Assembly (NCBI RefSeq): GCF_008639165.1
Contig: NZ_CP029197.1
Coordinates: 4,530,001-4,594,000 of the forward strand
Direction: 5' to 3'
Length of the DNA stretch: 64,000 nt
DNA from: Streptomyces venezuelae ATCC 10712
GTDB taxonomy: Bacteria; Actinomycetota; Actinomycetes; Streptomycetales; Streptomycetaceae
Shown here: piece after piece, positions 8,088 through 16,809 of the stretch
How the letters are laid out: each line of letters starts with the position of its first letter
How positions within the stretch are numbered: the stretch's first letter is position 1
Translations under genes and position numbers: made by a program
The notes under the pieces: generated by a model
What the model saw: only the letters and a program-made list of their open reading frames with translations
What the model was told of the DNA's origin: nothing
Database searches by the model: none

Positions 8088-10064
8088 ATGACCTCGATGA
8101 CCCCGATGACTCCGATGACCTCGATCACCCCGTCCGCGGCCTCGACGACCCCGTCCGCGGCGCCGACGATCTCCACCCTCCTCGTCGCCAACCGCGGCGA
8201 GATCGCCTGCCGGGTCTTCCGCACCTGCCGTGAGCTGGGCATCTCCACCGTCGCCGTGTACTCCGACGCGGACGCCGACGCCCTGCACGTACGGGAGGCG
8301 GACGCGGCGGTACGGCTGCCGGGGGCCGCGCCCTCGGAGACGTACCTGCGCGGCGACCTGGTGGTGAAGGCGGCGCTCGCGGCCGGCGCGGACGCCGTCC
8401 ACCCCGGCTACGGCTTCCTCTCCGAGAACGCCGACTTCGCCCGCGCGGTGACCGCCGCCGGTCTCGTCTGGATCGGCCCGCCGCCGGCGGCGATCGAGGC
8501 GATGGCGTCGAAGACCCGCGCCAAGGAACTCCTCGGGATCGCGCCCCTCACGGACGTGACCGAGGCGGACCTGCCCGTCCTGGTGAAGGCGGCGGCGGGC
8601 GGCGGCGGCCGGGGCATGCGGATCGTACGGGAACTGGCGCACCTGGAAGGCGAGTTGGCGGCCGCGTCGGCGGAGGCGGCGAGCGCCTTCGGGGACGGCG
8701 AGGTGTTCGTCGAGCCGTACGTCGAGAACGGGCGGCACGTCGAGGTGCAGCTCCTCTGCGACGCCCACGGCACCGTCTGGGCGCTCGGCACCCGCGACTG
8801 CTCCCTCCAGCGGCGCCACCAGAAGGTCGTCGAGGAGGCCCCCGCGCCCGGACTGCCCGCCGCGCTCGAAGCGTCCCTCCTGGACACGGCCGTCCGGGCG
8901 GCGAAGGCCGTCGGCTACGTGGGGGCGGGCACGGTCGAGTTCCTGGTGGCCGAAGGGCGTGCCCACTTCCTGGAGATGAACACCCGTCTCCAGGTCGAAC
9001 ACCCCGTGACCGAGGAGGTGTTCGGGGTCGACCTCGTCGCCCTCCAGCTCTCCGTCGCCGAGGGCCGCGCCCTGCCGCCCGAGCCGCCGGCCCCCCGCGG
9101 CCATGCGATCGAGGCGCGGCTGTACGCGGAGGACCCGGCGCGGGGATGGGCCCCGCAGACGGGCGTCCTGCACCTCTTCGAACTGCCCCGTGAGGGCCGC
9201 GTCCGGCTCGACACCGGGTACGTCTCCGGGGACGCCGTCGGAGTCCACTACGACGCCATGCTCGCCAAGGTGATCGTCCACGCGCCCACCCGCGCCGAGG
9301 CGGTCCGCAAGCTGGCCCACGCCCTGGACCGGGCGCGGATCCACGGCCCGGTCACCAACCGCGACCTGCTGGTCGCCTCCCTCCGGCATCCCGAGTTCGG
9401 GGACCCCGGGCTGCTGGACACCGGTTTCTACGACCGGAACGGCGCCACGCTGACGGAACCCCGGACCGGTGCGGAGTACGCGGCCGTCGCGGCCGCCCTG
9501 GCCGAGGCCGCCGGGCGCGGGGGCCGGTTCGGCGGGGGGTGGCGGAACCTGCGCTCGCAGGACGAGACGCGGACCTACGGGGACCACGAGGTCCGCTACC
9601 GGCCGACACGGGACGGCGGGTACGAGGTCACGGCCCCCGAAGGCGTCCGGGTCGTGTCGGCGACCCCGGACCGGGTGCGCCTCGAAGTCGGCGGCGTCGT
9701 ACGGGACTTCGACGTCACCGCGTACGAGGACGGCACCGTCCACGCGGGACGGCACCGGCTCACCCGCCGCCCCCGCTTCACCGACCCCCGCGAGCAGACC
9801 GCCCCCGGGTCCCTGCTCGCACCCATGCCCGGCACCGTCGTGCGGGTCGCGGACGGTCTCGCCGTCGGCGCCCGGGTCGAGGCCGGGCAGCCGCTCCTCT
9901 GGCTGGAGGCCATGAAGATGGAGCACCGCGTCATCGCCCCCGCCTCCGGCACGCTCACCGCGCTCCACGCCGCCCCCGGCCGCCAGGTCGAGGTCGGTGC
10001 CCTGCTCGCCGTCGTCTCGGACGACGCCACGCCCGACGCAGCACAGGAGGACCAGACCGTATGA
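8088..10064 (+). CDS. Acyl-CoA carboxylase biotin carboxylase/BCCP (alpha) subunit
   Basis: The 658-residue protein contains a biotin carboxylase domain from TLLVANRGEIACRVF (about residue 28) with HPGYGFLSEN, the glycine-rich ATP loop AAAGGGGRGMR, and RDCSLQRRHQKVVEEAPAP. A C-terminal biotinyl domain has EAMKMEH, with the biotinylated lysine at residue 610. Between the KxxAKELL motif and the glycine loop the spacer is shorter than I expect for the family. The N-terminus carries four in-frame ATGs 9 bp apart (8088, 8097, 8106, 8115) in a tandem repeat, so the true start is uncertain. It is 11 bp downstream of the beta subunit. Confidence 0.9.
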   Translation: MTSMTPMTPMTSITPSAASTTPSAAPTISTLLVANRGEIACRVFRTCRELGISTVAVYSDADADALHVREADAAVRLPGAAPSETYLRGDLVVKAALAAGADAVHPGYGFLSENADFARAVTAAGLVWIGPPPAAIEAMASKTRAKELLGIAPLTDVTEADLPVLVKAAAGGGGRGMRIVRELAHLEGELAAASAEAASAFGDGEVFVEPYVENGRHVEVQLLCDAHGTVWALGTRDCSLQRRHQKVVEEAPAPGLPAALEASLLDTAVRAAKAVGYVGAGTVEFLVAEGRAHFLEMNTRLQVEHPVTEEVFGVDLVALQLSVAEGRALPPEPPAPRGHAIEARLYAEDPARGWAPQTGVLHLFELPREGRVRLDTGYVSGDAVGVHYDAMLAKVIVHAPTRAEAVRKLAHALDRARIHGPVTNRDLLVASLRHPEFGDPGLLDTGFYDRNGATLTEPRTGAEYAAVAAALAEAAGRGGRFGGGWRNLRSQDETRTYGDHEVRYRPTRDGGYEVTAPEGVRVVSATPDRVRLEVGGVVRDFDVTAYEDGTVHAGRHRLTRRPRFTDPREQTAPGSLLAPMPGTVVRVADGLAVGARVEAGQPLLWLEAMKMEHRVIAPASGTLTALHAAPGRQVEVGALLAVVSDDATPDAAQEDQTV

Positions 10065-11194
10065 GCAGCATGATCGAAAGCGACGAGCTCGTCGCGCTCC
10101 GCGCCGCCGTCTCCGCGCTCGGCCACCGGCACGGCCCCGGCTTCGACCGGGCGGCCCTGTGGGCGGAGGCCGGGAAGCTCGGCTACCTGGGGGTGAACCT
10201 GCCCGAGGAGTACGGCGGCGGGGGCGGCGGCATGGCCGAGCTGTCGGTCGTCCTCGAAGAGGCGGGCGCGGCGGGCGCGCCGCTCCTGATGATGGTGGTC
10301 TCGCCCGCGATCTGCGGCACGGTCATCGCCCGGTTCGGCACGGAGGAGCAGAAGCGGGCCTGGCTGCCGGGGCTCGCCGACGGTTCGCTGACGATGGCGT
10401 TCGGCATCACGGAGCCGGACGCCGGCTCGAACTCGCACCGCATCACGACCACGGCCGAGCGGACGGAGGACGGCTGGGTCCTCAACGGCCGCAAGGTGTT
10501 CGTGTCGGGCGTCGACATCGCCGACGCGACGCTGATCGTCGGCCGTACGTCGGACGCCCGGACGGGCAGCCTCAAGCCCTGCCTGTTCATCGTGCCGCGC
10601 GAGGTCCCCGGCTTCCAGCGGCGGCACATCGAGATGGAACTCGACGCGAACGAGAAGCAGTTCGAGCTGACCCTCGACGACGTGCACCTGCCGGCCGACG
10701 CGCTCGTCGGCGACGAGGACGCGGGTCTGCTCCAGCTCTTCGCGGGCCTCAACCCGGAGCGCATCATGACGGCGGCGTTCGCGATCGGCATGGGCCGGTA
10801 CGCGCTCGCGCAGGCCGTGAAGTACGCCAAGGAGCGGCAGGTCTGGAAGGCCCCGATCGGCGCCCACCAGGCGATCGCGCACCCGCTGGCCCAGGCCCAC
10901 ATCGAGCTGGAGCTGGCCCGGCTGATGATGGCGAAGGCGGCGCAGCTCTACGACGCGGGCGACGACATGGGGGCGGGGGAGGCCGCCAACATGGCGAAGT
11001 ACGCGGCGGCGGAGGCCTGTGTGAGGGCCGTCGACCAGGCGGTCCACACCCTCGGCGGCAACGGCCTGACCAAGGAGTTCGGCCTTGCCCGGCTGGTCAC
11101 GGCGGCCCGGGTGGCCCGGATCGCCCCGGTCAGCCGCGAGATGATCCTCAACTACGTGTCGCACCAGACGCTGGGGCTGCCCAAGTCGTACTGA
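10061..11194 (+). CDS. Acyl-CoA dehydrogenase
   Basis: The 377-residue protein has the three acyl-CoA dehydrogenase domains. The N-terminal helices contain GYLGVNLPEEYGGGGGG; the beta domain begins at FGITEPDAGSN, the FAD/substrate loop; the C-terminal helices end with the HTLGGNGLTKEFGLARL signature. The ATG at 10061 overlaps the alpha-subunit stop. In an Atu- or Liu-type pathway this enzyme would supply the unsaturated acyl-CoA to the carboxylase (citronellyl-CoA or isovaleryl-CoA dehydrogenase role). It is the last gene of the operon. Confidence 0.9.
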   Translation: MSSMIESDELVALRAAVSALGHRHGPGFDRAALWAEAGKLGYLGVNLPEEYGGGGGGMAELSVVLEEAGAAGAPLLMMVVSPAICGTVIARFGTEEQKRAWLPGLADGSLTMAFGITEPDAGSNSHRITTTAERTEDGWVLNGRKVFVSGVDIADATLIVGRTSDARTGSLKPCLFIVPREVPGFQRRHIEMELDANEKQFELTLDDVHLPADALVGDEDAGLLQLFAGLNPERIMTAAFAIGMGRYALAQAVKYAKERQVWKAPIGAHQAIAHPLAQAHIELELARLMMAKAAQLYDAGDDMGAGEAANMAKYAAAEACVRAVDQAVHTLGGNGLTKEFGLARLVTAARVARIAPVSREMILNYVSHQTLGLPKSY

Positions 11195-11201
11195 GGCGGC
11201 G

Positions 11202-11250
11202 GGGAGACGCACTGTCCCCGCCGGGCGGGCGGCGGGGGCGTGCGTCTCCC
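11202..11250. terminator. Possible long-loop terminator hairpin after the acyl-CoA dehydrogenase
   Basis: GGGAGACGCA at 11202-11211 pairs perfectly with TGCGTCTCCC at 11241-11250 across a 29-nt GC-rich loop. No U-run follows. The rest of the gap to 11393 is filled with repeated CGTCTCCCGGCCGGGCGGCGG units of about 25 bp. Confidence 0.4.
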
Positions 11251-11392
11251 GGCCGGGCGGCGGGGGCCGGGCGTCTCCCGGCCGGGCGGCGGAGGCCGGC
11301 GGTCTCATTTCCGTAGAGTCGGCCACCGGTTGTGAACATCCTGTGTACGATCCACGACACTTCGCACACGCTCACAGCCCCCGGAGCCGCAC

Positions 11393-12217
11393 GTGTACCC
11401 GCCTCAGCCGCCCGCGTTCCAGCCCCCGCCGCCGTTCCATCCCCCCGCGCCCCCGCGGCGCTGGTGGCAGCACTCGGCACTGATCATCTGTCTCCTCGTC
11501 GTCTTTCCCCCGGCGGGCATAGCCCTGGTCTGGACGAGCCGTTGGAGCCAGAACAAGAAGATCATCGCGACCGTGCTCGGCGCGCTCTGGTTCCTGCTGT
11601 TCCTCCTGACCGACTCCCCCGAGCAGAAGAAGGACGAGGCGAAGGCCGACCCGAAGCCGGCGGCGACGGCCGCCGCCACGCCGACCCCGACGCCCACGCC
11701 GACACCGTCGCCGACGGAGGACGCCCCGGCCATGCCCCAGCTGGTGGGCGGCACCTACGCGGACGCCGCACAGCTCCTCAAGGACAACAAGGGCCGGGCG
11801 TACGGCGCGTACAAGGACGTCGTCCCGCCCGCCGACGCCGCCGACTGGACGGTCTGCTTCCAGCGCCCGGACGCCGGCGCGCCGGTCGGATCCACGGTGC
11901 CGGTCGTGTACCTGACGGAGCCGGGCGTCCCCTGCCCGAAGTCCACCAGCGAACTGCTCCACAAGCCGACCCCGAAGCCCACGCCGACCACCCAGAAGCC
12001 GAAGCCGACACCCACGCCCGAGCCGACCCGTACCCGGGCGCCGGAGCCGGAGCCGACCGAGGACGCCGGTGACGGCTCGTCCGGGGGCGGCGGCAGCGTC
12101 TCCTACCGCAACTGCGCGGCCGTCCGCGCCGCCGGCGCCGCCCCCATCCACGCGGGCGACCCGGGCTACGGCCGCCACCTCGACCGCGACGGCGACGGCG
12201 TGGGCTGCGAGGGCTGA
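11393..12217 (+). CDS. Membrane-anchored excalibur-domain protein with a PASTA-like segment
   Basis: The 274-residue protein starts with a proline-rich cytoplasmic-type tail, then two hydrophobic segments (about residues 28-47 and 57-72). A TPTPTP linker follows, then a PASTA-like segment (MPQLVGGTYADAAQLLKDN to about residue 185), a second Pro/Thr-rich linker, and a C-terminal excalibur calcium-binding motif (DPGYGRHLDRDGDGVGCEG). The DxDxDG loop is intact. It is probably a surface protein. GTG at 11393 is the start, with only a weak GGAG upstream. Confidence 0.8.
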   Translation: MYPPQPPAFQPPPPFHPPAPPRRWWQHSALIICLLVVFPPAGIALVWTSRWSQNKKIIATVLGALWFLLFLLTDSPEQKKDEAKADPKPAATAAATPTPTPTPTPSPTEDAPAMPQLVGGTYADAAQLLKDNKGRAYGAYKDVVPPADAADWTVCFQRPDAGAPVGSTVPVVYLTEPGVPCPKSTSELLHKPTPKPTPTTQKPKPTPTPEPTRTRAPEPEPTEDAGDGSSGGGGSVSYRNCAAVRAAGAAPIHAGDPGYGRHLDRDGDGVGCEG

Positions 12218-12225
12218 CGCGGCCC

Positions 12226-12285
12226 CCACCCGCTCCTGTCAGGCGACGGCGGCCTCCACCCGCCCCTGTCAGGCGACGGCGGTTC
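12226..12285. repeat. 30-bp tandem duplication over the ridA 3' end
   Basis: CCTGTCAGGCGACGGCGG occurs twice, 30 bp apart (around 12236 and 12266), with flanking CCCACCCG also repeated. The inner copy carries the ridA stop and last codons; the outer copy is a non-functional duplicate lying 3' of the gene. It resembles the other small coding-end duplications in this window. Confidence 0.7.
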
Positions 12286-12664
12286 CCTCCAGCTCGACCA
12301 GCTGGCCGGGGACCGCCAGTCGTGTCACGCCGAGCATCGTCATCGTCGGCGTCACCCCGGCGGCCGCCAGCCGCGCCACGAGCCCGCCGTAGTGCTGGAA
12401 CAGCAGGTCGACGTCGGTCGTGTAGACACCGAGCCGCACGAGGTTCGCCAGGGACATCCCGGCCCCGGCGAGCACGGCCTCCAGGTTGTCGGTGCTCAGG
12501 GCCAGCTGCGCCGCCATGTCACCGTCGTGCCGGGGCCTGCCGTCGCCGTCCATGGCGGTCTGGCCCGAGATGTACAGGGTCCGGGTCTGCCCGGAGACGA
12601 CCACGCCCTGGTCGAAGCCCAGTCCCGTCGACCACGTCACCGGATTGACAGCCGTTCGCTGCAT
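12269..12664 (-). CDS. RidA family (YjgF/YER057c/UK114) deaminase-like protein
   Basis: The 131-residue protein shows LYISGQTAMDGDGRP and the conserved arginine in NLVRLGVYTTDVD, which in RidA enzymes binds the carboxylate of reactive enamine/imine intermediates. The length fits the family. The ATG at 12664 (MQRTAVNP) was chosen; an upstream in-frame extension of 17 codons is unlike the family. The divergent WYL regulator at 12756 may control it. Confidence 0.85.
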   Translation of the reverse strand: MQRTAVNPVTWSTGLGFDQGVVVSGQTRTLYISGQTAMDGDGRPRHDGDMAAQLALSTDNLEAVLAGAGMSLANLVRLGVYTTDVDLLFQHYGGLVARLAAAGVTPTMTMLGVTRLAVPGQLVELEGTAVA

Positions 12665-12755
12665 CGCCGCATCAACTCCACTCGTTCCTTGGGTGATCCG
12701 GAGCCTGCCAAGCAATCACGACACCCTCGGTCAGGTATTCCGTTAGCGTTCGCGC

Positions 12756-13760
12756 ATGCGCGCCGACCGGCTGGTCTCCCTGGTGCTCCTGCTGCGCCGG
12801 CACGGCCGGCTGACCGCGGGCGCCCTGGCCCGTGAGCTGGAGGTGTCGACCCGGACCGTGCTCCGCGACATCGAGGCACTGTCCGCCGCCGGAGTCCCGG
12901 TCTACGCCGAACGCGGCCGCCACGGCGGCTTCTCGCTGCTGCCCGGCTTCCGTACCGAGCTGACCGGACTGAACCACGACGAGGCCCTCGCCCTCCTGGC
13001 CGCCGGACCGGGCCCCGCCGAGCGGGTCATCGGCCTCGGCCCGTCGCTCGCCTCGGCCCTGCGGAAGGTGGTCGACGCGCTGCCCGAGGGTCACCGGGCC
13101 ACCGCGAGCGACGCGGCCCGGCGCTTCCTCGTCGACCCCGAGACCGACCTGCTCTCCCGCCGGCGAACCACCGAAGAGGTACCTGGCAATGTGCTGGCAG
13201 AGGTCCGGCGCGCGGTGCTCACCGGGCACAGGCTGCGCATCCACTACGCGGCCGCGGGCGAGCCGCCCCGGTGGCGGACCGTGGACCCGATCGGCCTGGT
13301 CACCGTGCGGGACCGGGGCTACCTGCTGGCCACCAGAGCCGGCGAGGACCGCACCTACCGGCTGTCGCGGGTGCGGGCCGCCGAGGAACTCCCCGAAGCG
13401 GCGGACCGCCCGGACCGCGTCGACCTGGACCGGGTCTGGCGGGAGCGCACCGCGCGGTTCCTCTCCGACGGCCACCTCACCGTGCTCGTACGGGTCACCC
13501 CGGCGCGAAGGGAGGAACTCCTCGGCACCGCGGTGGCCGCCCGCACGGAGGAACCGGAGGAAGACGGCCGCCTGCGCCTGGAACTGACCTTCCAGGACGC
13601 CCGGCACGCCGAATGGGCCCTGTGGCAACTGGGCCCGGACGCGGAGGCCCTGAACCCCCCGTCCCTGCGCACCGCCCTACGGGCCCGCGCGGCGGCGATC
13701 GTCGCGCAGTACGGAGACGGGGACGGCGGCGGTAGCGGGGACGCCGGGACTCTGTCATAA
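12756..13760 (+). CDS. HTH/WYL domain transcriptional regulator (YafY type)
   Basis: The 334-residue protein has an N-terminal DeoR-like winged helix (RLVSLVLLLRRHGRLTAGALARELEVSTRTVLRDI, given here only as residues 5-40), a middle ligand-sensing WYL region (RIHYAAAGEPPRWRTVDPIGLV near residue 165) and a C-terminal WCX-type domain. WYL regulators usually sense ligands or nucleic acids. It is divergent from ridA with a 91-bp shared gap, consistent with local regulation, and precedes the CoA-ligase operon. Confidence 0.85.
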   Translation: MRADRLVSLVLLLRRHGRLTAGALARELEVSTRTVLRDIEALSAAGVPVYAERGRHGGFSLLPGFRTELTGLNHDEALALLAAGPGPAERVIGLGPSLASALRKVVDALPEGHRATASDAARRFLVDPETDLLSRRRTTEEVPGNVLAEVRRAVLTGHRLRIHYAAAGEPPRWRTVDPIGLVTVRDRGYLLATRAGEDRTYRLSRVRAAEELPEAADRPDRVDLDRVWRERTARFLSDGHLTVLVRVTPARREELLGTAVAARTEEPEEDGRLRLELTFQDARHAEWALWQLGPDAEALNPPSLRTALRARAAAIVAQYGDGDGGGSGDAGTLS

Positions 13761-13766
13761 ACCATG

Positions 13767-13785
13767 CATGCATGCTTGATTGTTT
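13767..13785 (+). promoter_or_regulatory. Operator box shared with the 3.6-kb operon
   Basis: CATGCATGCTTGATTGTTT matches 16 of 19 bases at 3549-3567, including 12 contiguous bases GCTTGATTGTTT. A perfect palindrome CATGCATGCATG overlaps its left end (13763-13774). It lies 84 bp upstream of the CoA ligase start. The likely ligand is the TetR regulator encoded at 16169. Confidence 0.6.
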
Positions 13786-13869
13786 CGATGGAGTGCTGAC
13801 AAGGTCTCCCCAAGTCGTCGTGACTCACGCGATCCTGGCGATCACCTTCCACCGCTCCAGGGGGCTTGC

Positions 13870-15462
13870 ATGGTGTTCCACAGCGAGTACGAGGCCGTTC
13901 CCAGCGTTTCCCTGCCGATCCACGACGCCGTCCTCGGGCGGGCCGCCGAGCGGGGCGAGCTCCCCGCGCTGATCGACGGGGCCGGAGAGCTGACCCTCTC
14001 GTACGGGCAGGTCGACGCGTTCCACCGGCGGGTGGCCGCCGGGCTCGCCGAGGCCGGGGTGCGGAAGGGGGACGTGCTCGCGCTGCACAGCCCCAACACC
14101 GTGCTCTTCCCCATCGCCTTCTACGCCGCGACCCGCGCCGGCGCCGCCGTCACCACCGTGCACCCGCTCGCGACCCCCGAAGAATTCGCCAAGCAGCTGC
14201 GGGACTCCGCCGCCCGCTGGATCGTCACCGTCTCACCGCTGCTCCCCGCCGCTCGCGCGGCCGCCGAACTCGCGGGCGGGGTCCAGGAGATATTCGTCTG
14301 CGACGCGGCGCCCGAAGGAGAGGACGTCCGCTCGCTCCAGGCGTTCCTCGGCTCCACCGGGCCCGTCCCCGAGATCGACGTCGACCCCGACGAGGACATC
14401 GCCGCGCTCCCGTACTCCTCCGGCACCACCGGCGTCCCCAAGGGCGTGATGCTCACCCACACGTCCATCGCCACCAACCTCGCCCAGCTGGAACCGGTCA
14501 TCCCGATGGGCCCCGGCGACCGAATTCTAGCGATTTTGCCCTTTTTTCACATTTACGGGCTCACTGCTCTCATGAACGCGCCCCTGCGCCAGGGCGCCAC
14601 CGTCGTCGTCCTGCCCCGCTTCGAACTCGACACCTTCCTCGGCGCCATCCAGAAACACCGCATCAACGGCCTCTACGTCGCCCCGCCCGTCGTCCTCGCC
14701 CTCGCCAAACACCCGGCCGTCGCCGAGTACGACCTGTCCTCCCTGGAGTACGTCGTCAGCGCCGCCGCCCCGCTCGACGCCGCCCTCGCCGCGGCCTGCT
14801 CCGCCCGGCTCGGGCTGCCGCCCGTCCTCCAGGCGTACGGCATGACGGAACTCTCCCCCGGCACCCACGTCGTCCCGCTCGACGCCCCCAACCCCCCGCC
14901 CGGCACCGTCGGCAAACTGCTGCCCTCCACCGAGATGCGCATCCTCTCCCTCGACGACCCGTCGAAGGACGCGGCGCCCGGCGAGGAGGGCGAGGTCGCC
15001 ATCCGGGGGCCGCAGGTCATGAAGGGATACCTCGGCCGCCCCGACGCCACCGCCGCCATGATCGACACCGACGGCTGGGTGCACACCGGCGACATCGGAC
15101 GCGTCGACGACGACGGCTGGCTGTTCGTCGTCGACCGCGTCAAAGAACTCATCAAGTACAAGGGCTTCCAGGTCGCCCCCGCCGAACTCGAAGCGCTCCT
15201 GCTCACCCACGAGGGCATCGCCGACGCCGCCGTCATCGGCGTCACCGACGCCGACGGCACCGAGATCCCCAAGGCCTTCGTCGTGCGCCAGCCCGCCGCG
15301 GCCGGCCTCACCGCCGAGGACGTCATGGCGCACGTCGCCGCCCGGGTCGCCCCCTACAAGAAGGTCCGCGCCGTCGAGTTCATCGACGCCGTCCCCCGGG
15401 CAGCGTCCGGGAAGATCCTCCGACGAGAGCTCCGAGACCGAGAGTTGAGGGACCGCGCATGA
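13870..15462 (+). CDS. 4-coumarate-CoA-ligase-like acyl-CoA synthetase
   Basis: The 530-residue ANL-family enzyme has the P-loop YSSGTTGVPKG at residues 182-192, QAYGMTELSP, the TGDIGRVDDDGW motif, the hinge VDRVKELIKYKGFQVAP and the catalytic lysine in ASGKILRREL. It adenylates a carboxylic acid and forms the CoA thioester; S. coelicolor has a characterised cinnamate/coumarate ligase of this kind. Codons 218-236 (RILAILPFFHIYG region) are strikingly AT-rich and use codons rare in the rest of the gene. It is translationally coupled to the next gene through ATGA. Confidence 0.9.
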   Translation: MVFHSEYEAVPSVSLPIHDAVLGRAAERGELPALIDGAGELTLSYGQVDAFHRRVAAGLAEAGVRKGDVLALHSPNTVLFPIAFYAATRAGAAVTTVHPLATPEEFAKQLRDSAARWIVTVSPLLPAARAAAELAGGVQEIFVCDAAPEGEDVRSLQAFLGSTGPVPEIDVDPDEDIAALPYSSGTTGVPKGVMLTHTSIATNLAQLEPVIPMGPGDRILAILPFFHIYGLTALMNAPLRQGATVVVLPRFELDTFLGAIQKHRINGLYVAPPVVLALAKHPAVAEYDLSSLEYVVSAAAPLDAALAAACSARLGLPPVLQAYGMTELSPGTHVVPLDAPNPPPGTVGKLLPSTEMRILSLDDPSKDAAPGEEGEVAIRGPQVMKGYLGRPDATAAMIDTDGWVHTGDIGRVDDDGWLFVVDRVKELIKYKGFQVAPAELEALLLTHEGIADAAVIGVTDADGTEIPKAFVVRQPAAAGLTAEDVMAHVAARVAPYKKVRAVEFIDAVPRAASGKILRRELRDRELRDRA

Positions 15463-16181
15463 CCCTGGTCGCCGTCACCGAGGAGCGGGGCATCACCACC
15501 CTCGCCCTGAACTCCCCGGCCACCCGCAACGCCCTGTCGGCGGCGCTCGTCACCGAGCTGTCCGACGCGCTCACCGCCTGCGGCAAGGACCCGGCCGTCC
15601 GGGCCGTCGTGCTCGGCCACACCGGCGGCACCTTCAGCGCCGGCGCCGACCTGAAGGCGCCGCCGAGCCCGTACGCCTTCGTCGACCTGCTCCGGCAGGT
15701 CGTCGAGCTGCCGAAACCGGTCGTCGGCCACGTCACCGGGCACGTACGGGCCGGAGGCCTCGGACTGCTCGGAGCCTGCGACATCGTGCTCGCGGGCGAG
15801 ACGGCGGACTTCGCCCTCACCGAGGTACGGATAGGGGTCGCGCCCGCCGTCATCTCCCTCACCCTCCTGCCCAAGCTGGAACCCCGCGCGGCGGCCCGCC
15901 ACTACCTGACCGGCGAGCGGTTCGGGGTGCCCGAGGCCGTCGCCATGGGCCTCGTCACCGACGGCGACCAGGCCCTCCCCGGCATCCTCGACGCGCTGCG
16001 CGCCGCCTCCCCGCAGGGCCTGCGCGAGGCGAAGCGCCTGGTCACCGCTAGAGTCCTGGAGACCTTCGAACGTGACGCGGAGGACCTGGTGCAGAGGTCG
16101 GCCACGCTCTTCGCCTCCCCCGAGGCACGCGAGGGGATGACGGCCTTCCTCGAACGACGGGACCCCGCATGGCGGCTGTGA
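15459..16181 (+). CDS. Enoyl-CoA hydratase/isomerase family protein
   Basis: The 240-residue crotonase-fold protein shows NSPATRNALS, the oxyanion-hole region GGTFSAGADLKAPPSP, and HVRAGGLGLLGACDIVLA. In the second motif the usual glutamate positions of a hydratase are not obvious (VRAGGLGLLGACD; VRIGVAPAVIS), so the exact reaction is open. It would process the CoA ester made by the upstream ligase. The ATG at 15459 overlaps the ligase stop, and its end overlaps the TetR gene by 13 bp. Confidence 0.85.
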   Translation: MTLVAVTEERGITTLALNSPATRNALSAALVTELSDALTACGKDPAVRAVVLGHTGGTFSAGADLKAPPSPYAFVDLLRQVVELPKPVVGHVTGHVRAGGLGLLGACDIVLAGETADFALTEVRIGVAPAVISLTLLPKLEPRAAARHYLTGERFGVPEAVAMGLVTDGDQALPGILDALRAASPQGLREAKRLVTARVLETFERDAEDLVQRSATLFASPEAREGMTAFLERRDPAWRL

Positions 16182-16768
16182 CCGCACCCAAGCCGGACCG
16201 GAACCCCAAGCAGGACAGGAGCCGCGCCACCCGGCAGCGGCTCCTGGAGGCGGCCGTGTCCTGCCTGGCCGAACACGGCTGGGTGGGCTCCACGGTCGCC
16301 GTCGTCGCGGAACGGGCCGGGGTTTCCCGGGGCGCCGCCCAGCACCACTTCCCCACCCGCGAGGACCTGTTCACGGCCGCCGTCGAGTACGTGGCGGAGG
16401 AGCGGTCCCAGGCGCTGCGGACCCTCCCGTCCCGCGACCGCCACGAGGCCGTCGCCGCCCTCGTCGACCTGTTCACCGGCCCGCTCTTCCGGGCCGCGCT
16501 CCACCTGTGGGTCGCCGCGTCGGGCGAGGAGCAGCTCCGCGCGCGCGTGACGGAGCTGGAGGCCCGGGTCGGCCGCGAGTCGCACCGCATCGCCGTGGAG
16601 GTCCTCGGCGCGGACGAGTCCCGCCCCGGAGTCCGCGAGACCGTTCAGGGCCTCCTGGACATGGCCCGCGGTCTCGGTCTCGCGACCCTGCTGACGGACG
16701 ACCGGGCCCGCCGGGACCGTGTGGTCGCCCAGTGGGCTCGCCTGATCGACGAGGCGCTGGACGCCTGA
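16169..16768 (+). CDS. TetR/AcrR family transcriptional regulator
   Basis: The 199-residue protein has an N-terminal TetR helix-turn-helix (RQRLLEAAVSCLAEHGW, VAERAGVSRGAAQHHFPTRE, residues about 20-65) and a C-terminal ligand domain. It is the third gene of the ligase/hydratase operon, overlapping the hydratase by 13 bp. I infer that it binds the 19-bp boxes at 13767 (autoregulation) and 3549. An acyl-CoA ligand is plausible from context only. Confidence 0.9.
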   Translation: MAAVTAPKPDRNPKQDRSRATRQRLLEAAVSCLAEHGWVGSTVAVVAERAGVSRGAAQHHFPTREDLFTAAVEYVAEERSQALRTLPSRDRHEAVAALVDLFTGPLFRAALHLWVAASGEEQLRARVTELEARVGRESHRIAVEVLGADESRPGVRETVQGLLDMARGLGLATLLTDDRARRDRVVAQWARLIDEALDA

Positions 16769-16788
16769 CGCGGCCCCCCGCCCGGCCA

Positions 16789-16807
16789 GGGGGCCGGGCC
16801 GGCCCCC
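16789..16807. terminator. Hairpin between convergent TetR and peptidase pseudogene
   Basis: GGGGGCC (16789-16795) and GGCCCCC (16801-16807) form a perfect 7-bp stem around a 5-nt loop in the 41-bp gap between converging genes. No U-run is present on either strand. Confidence 0.4.
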
Positions 16808-16809
16808 GG

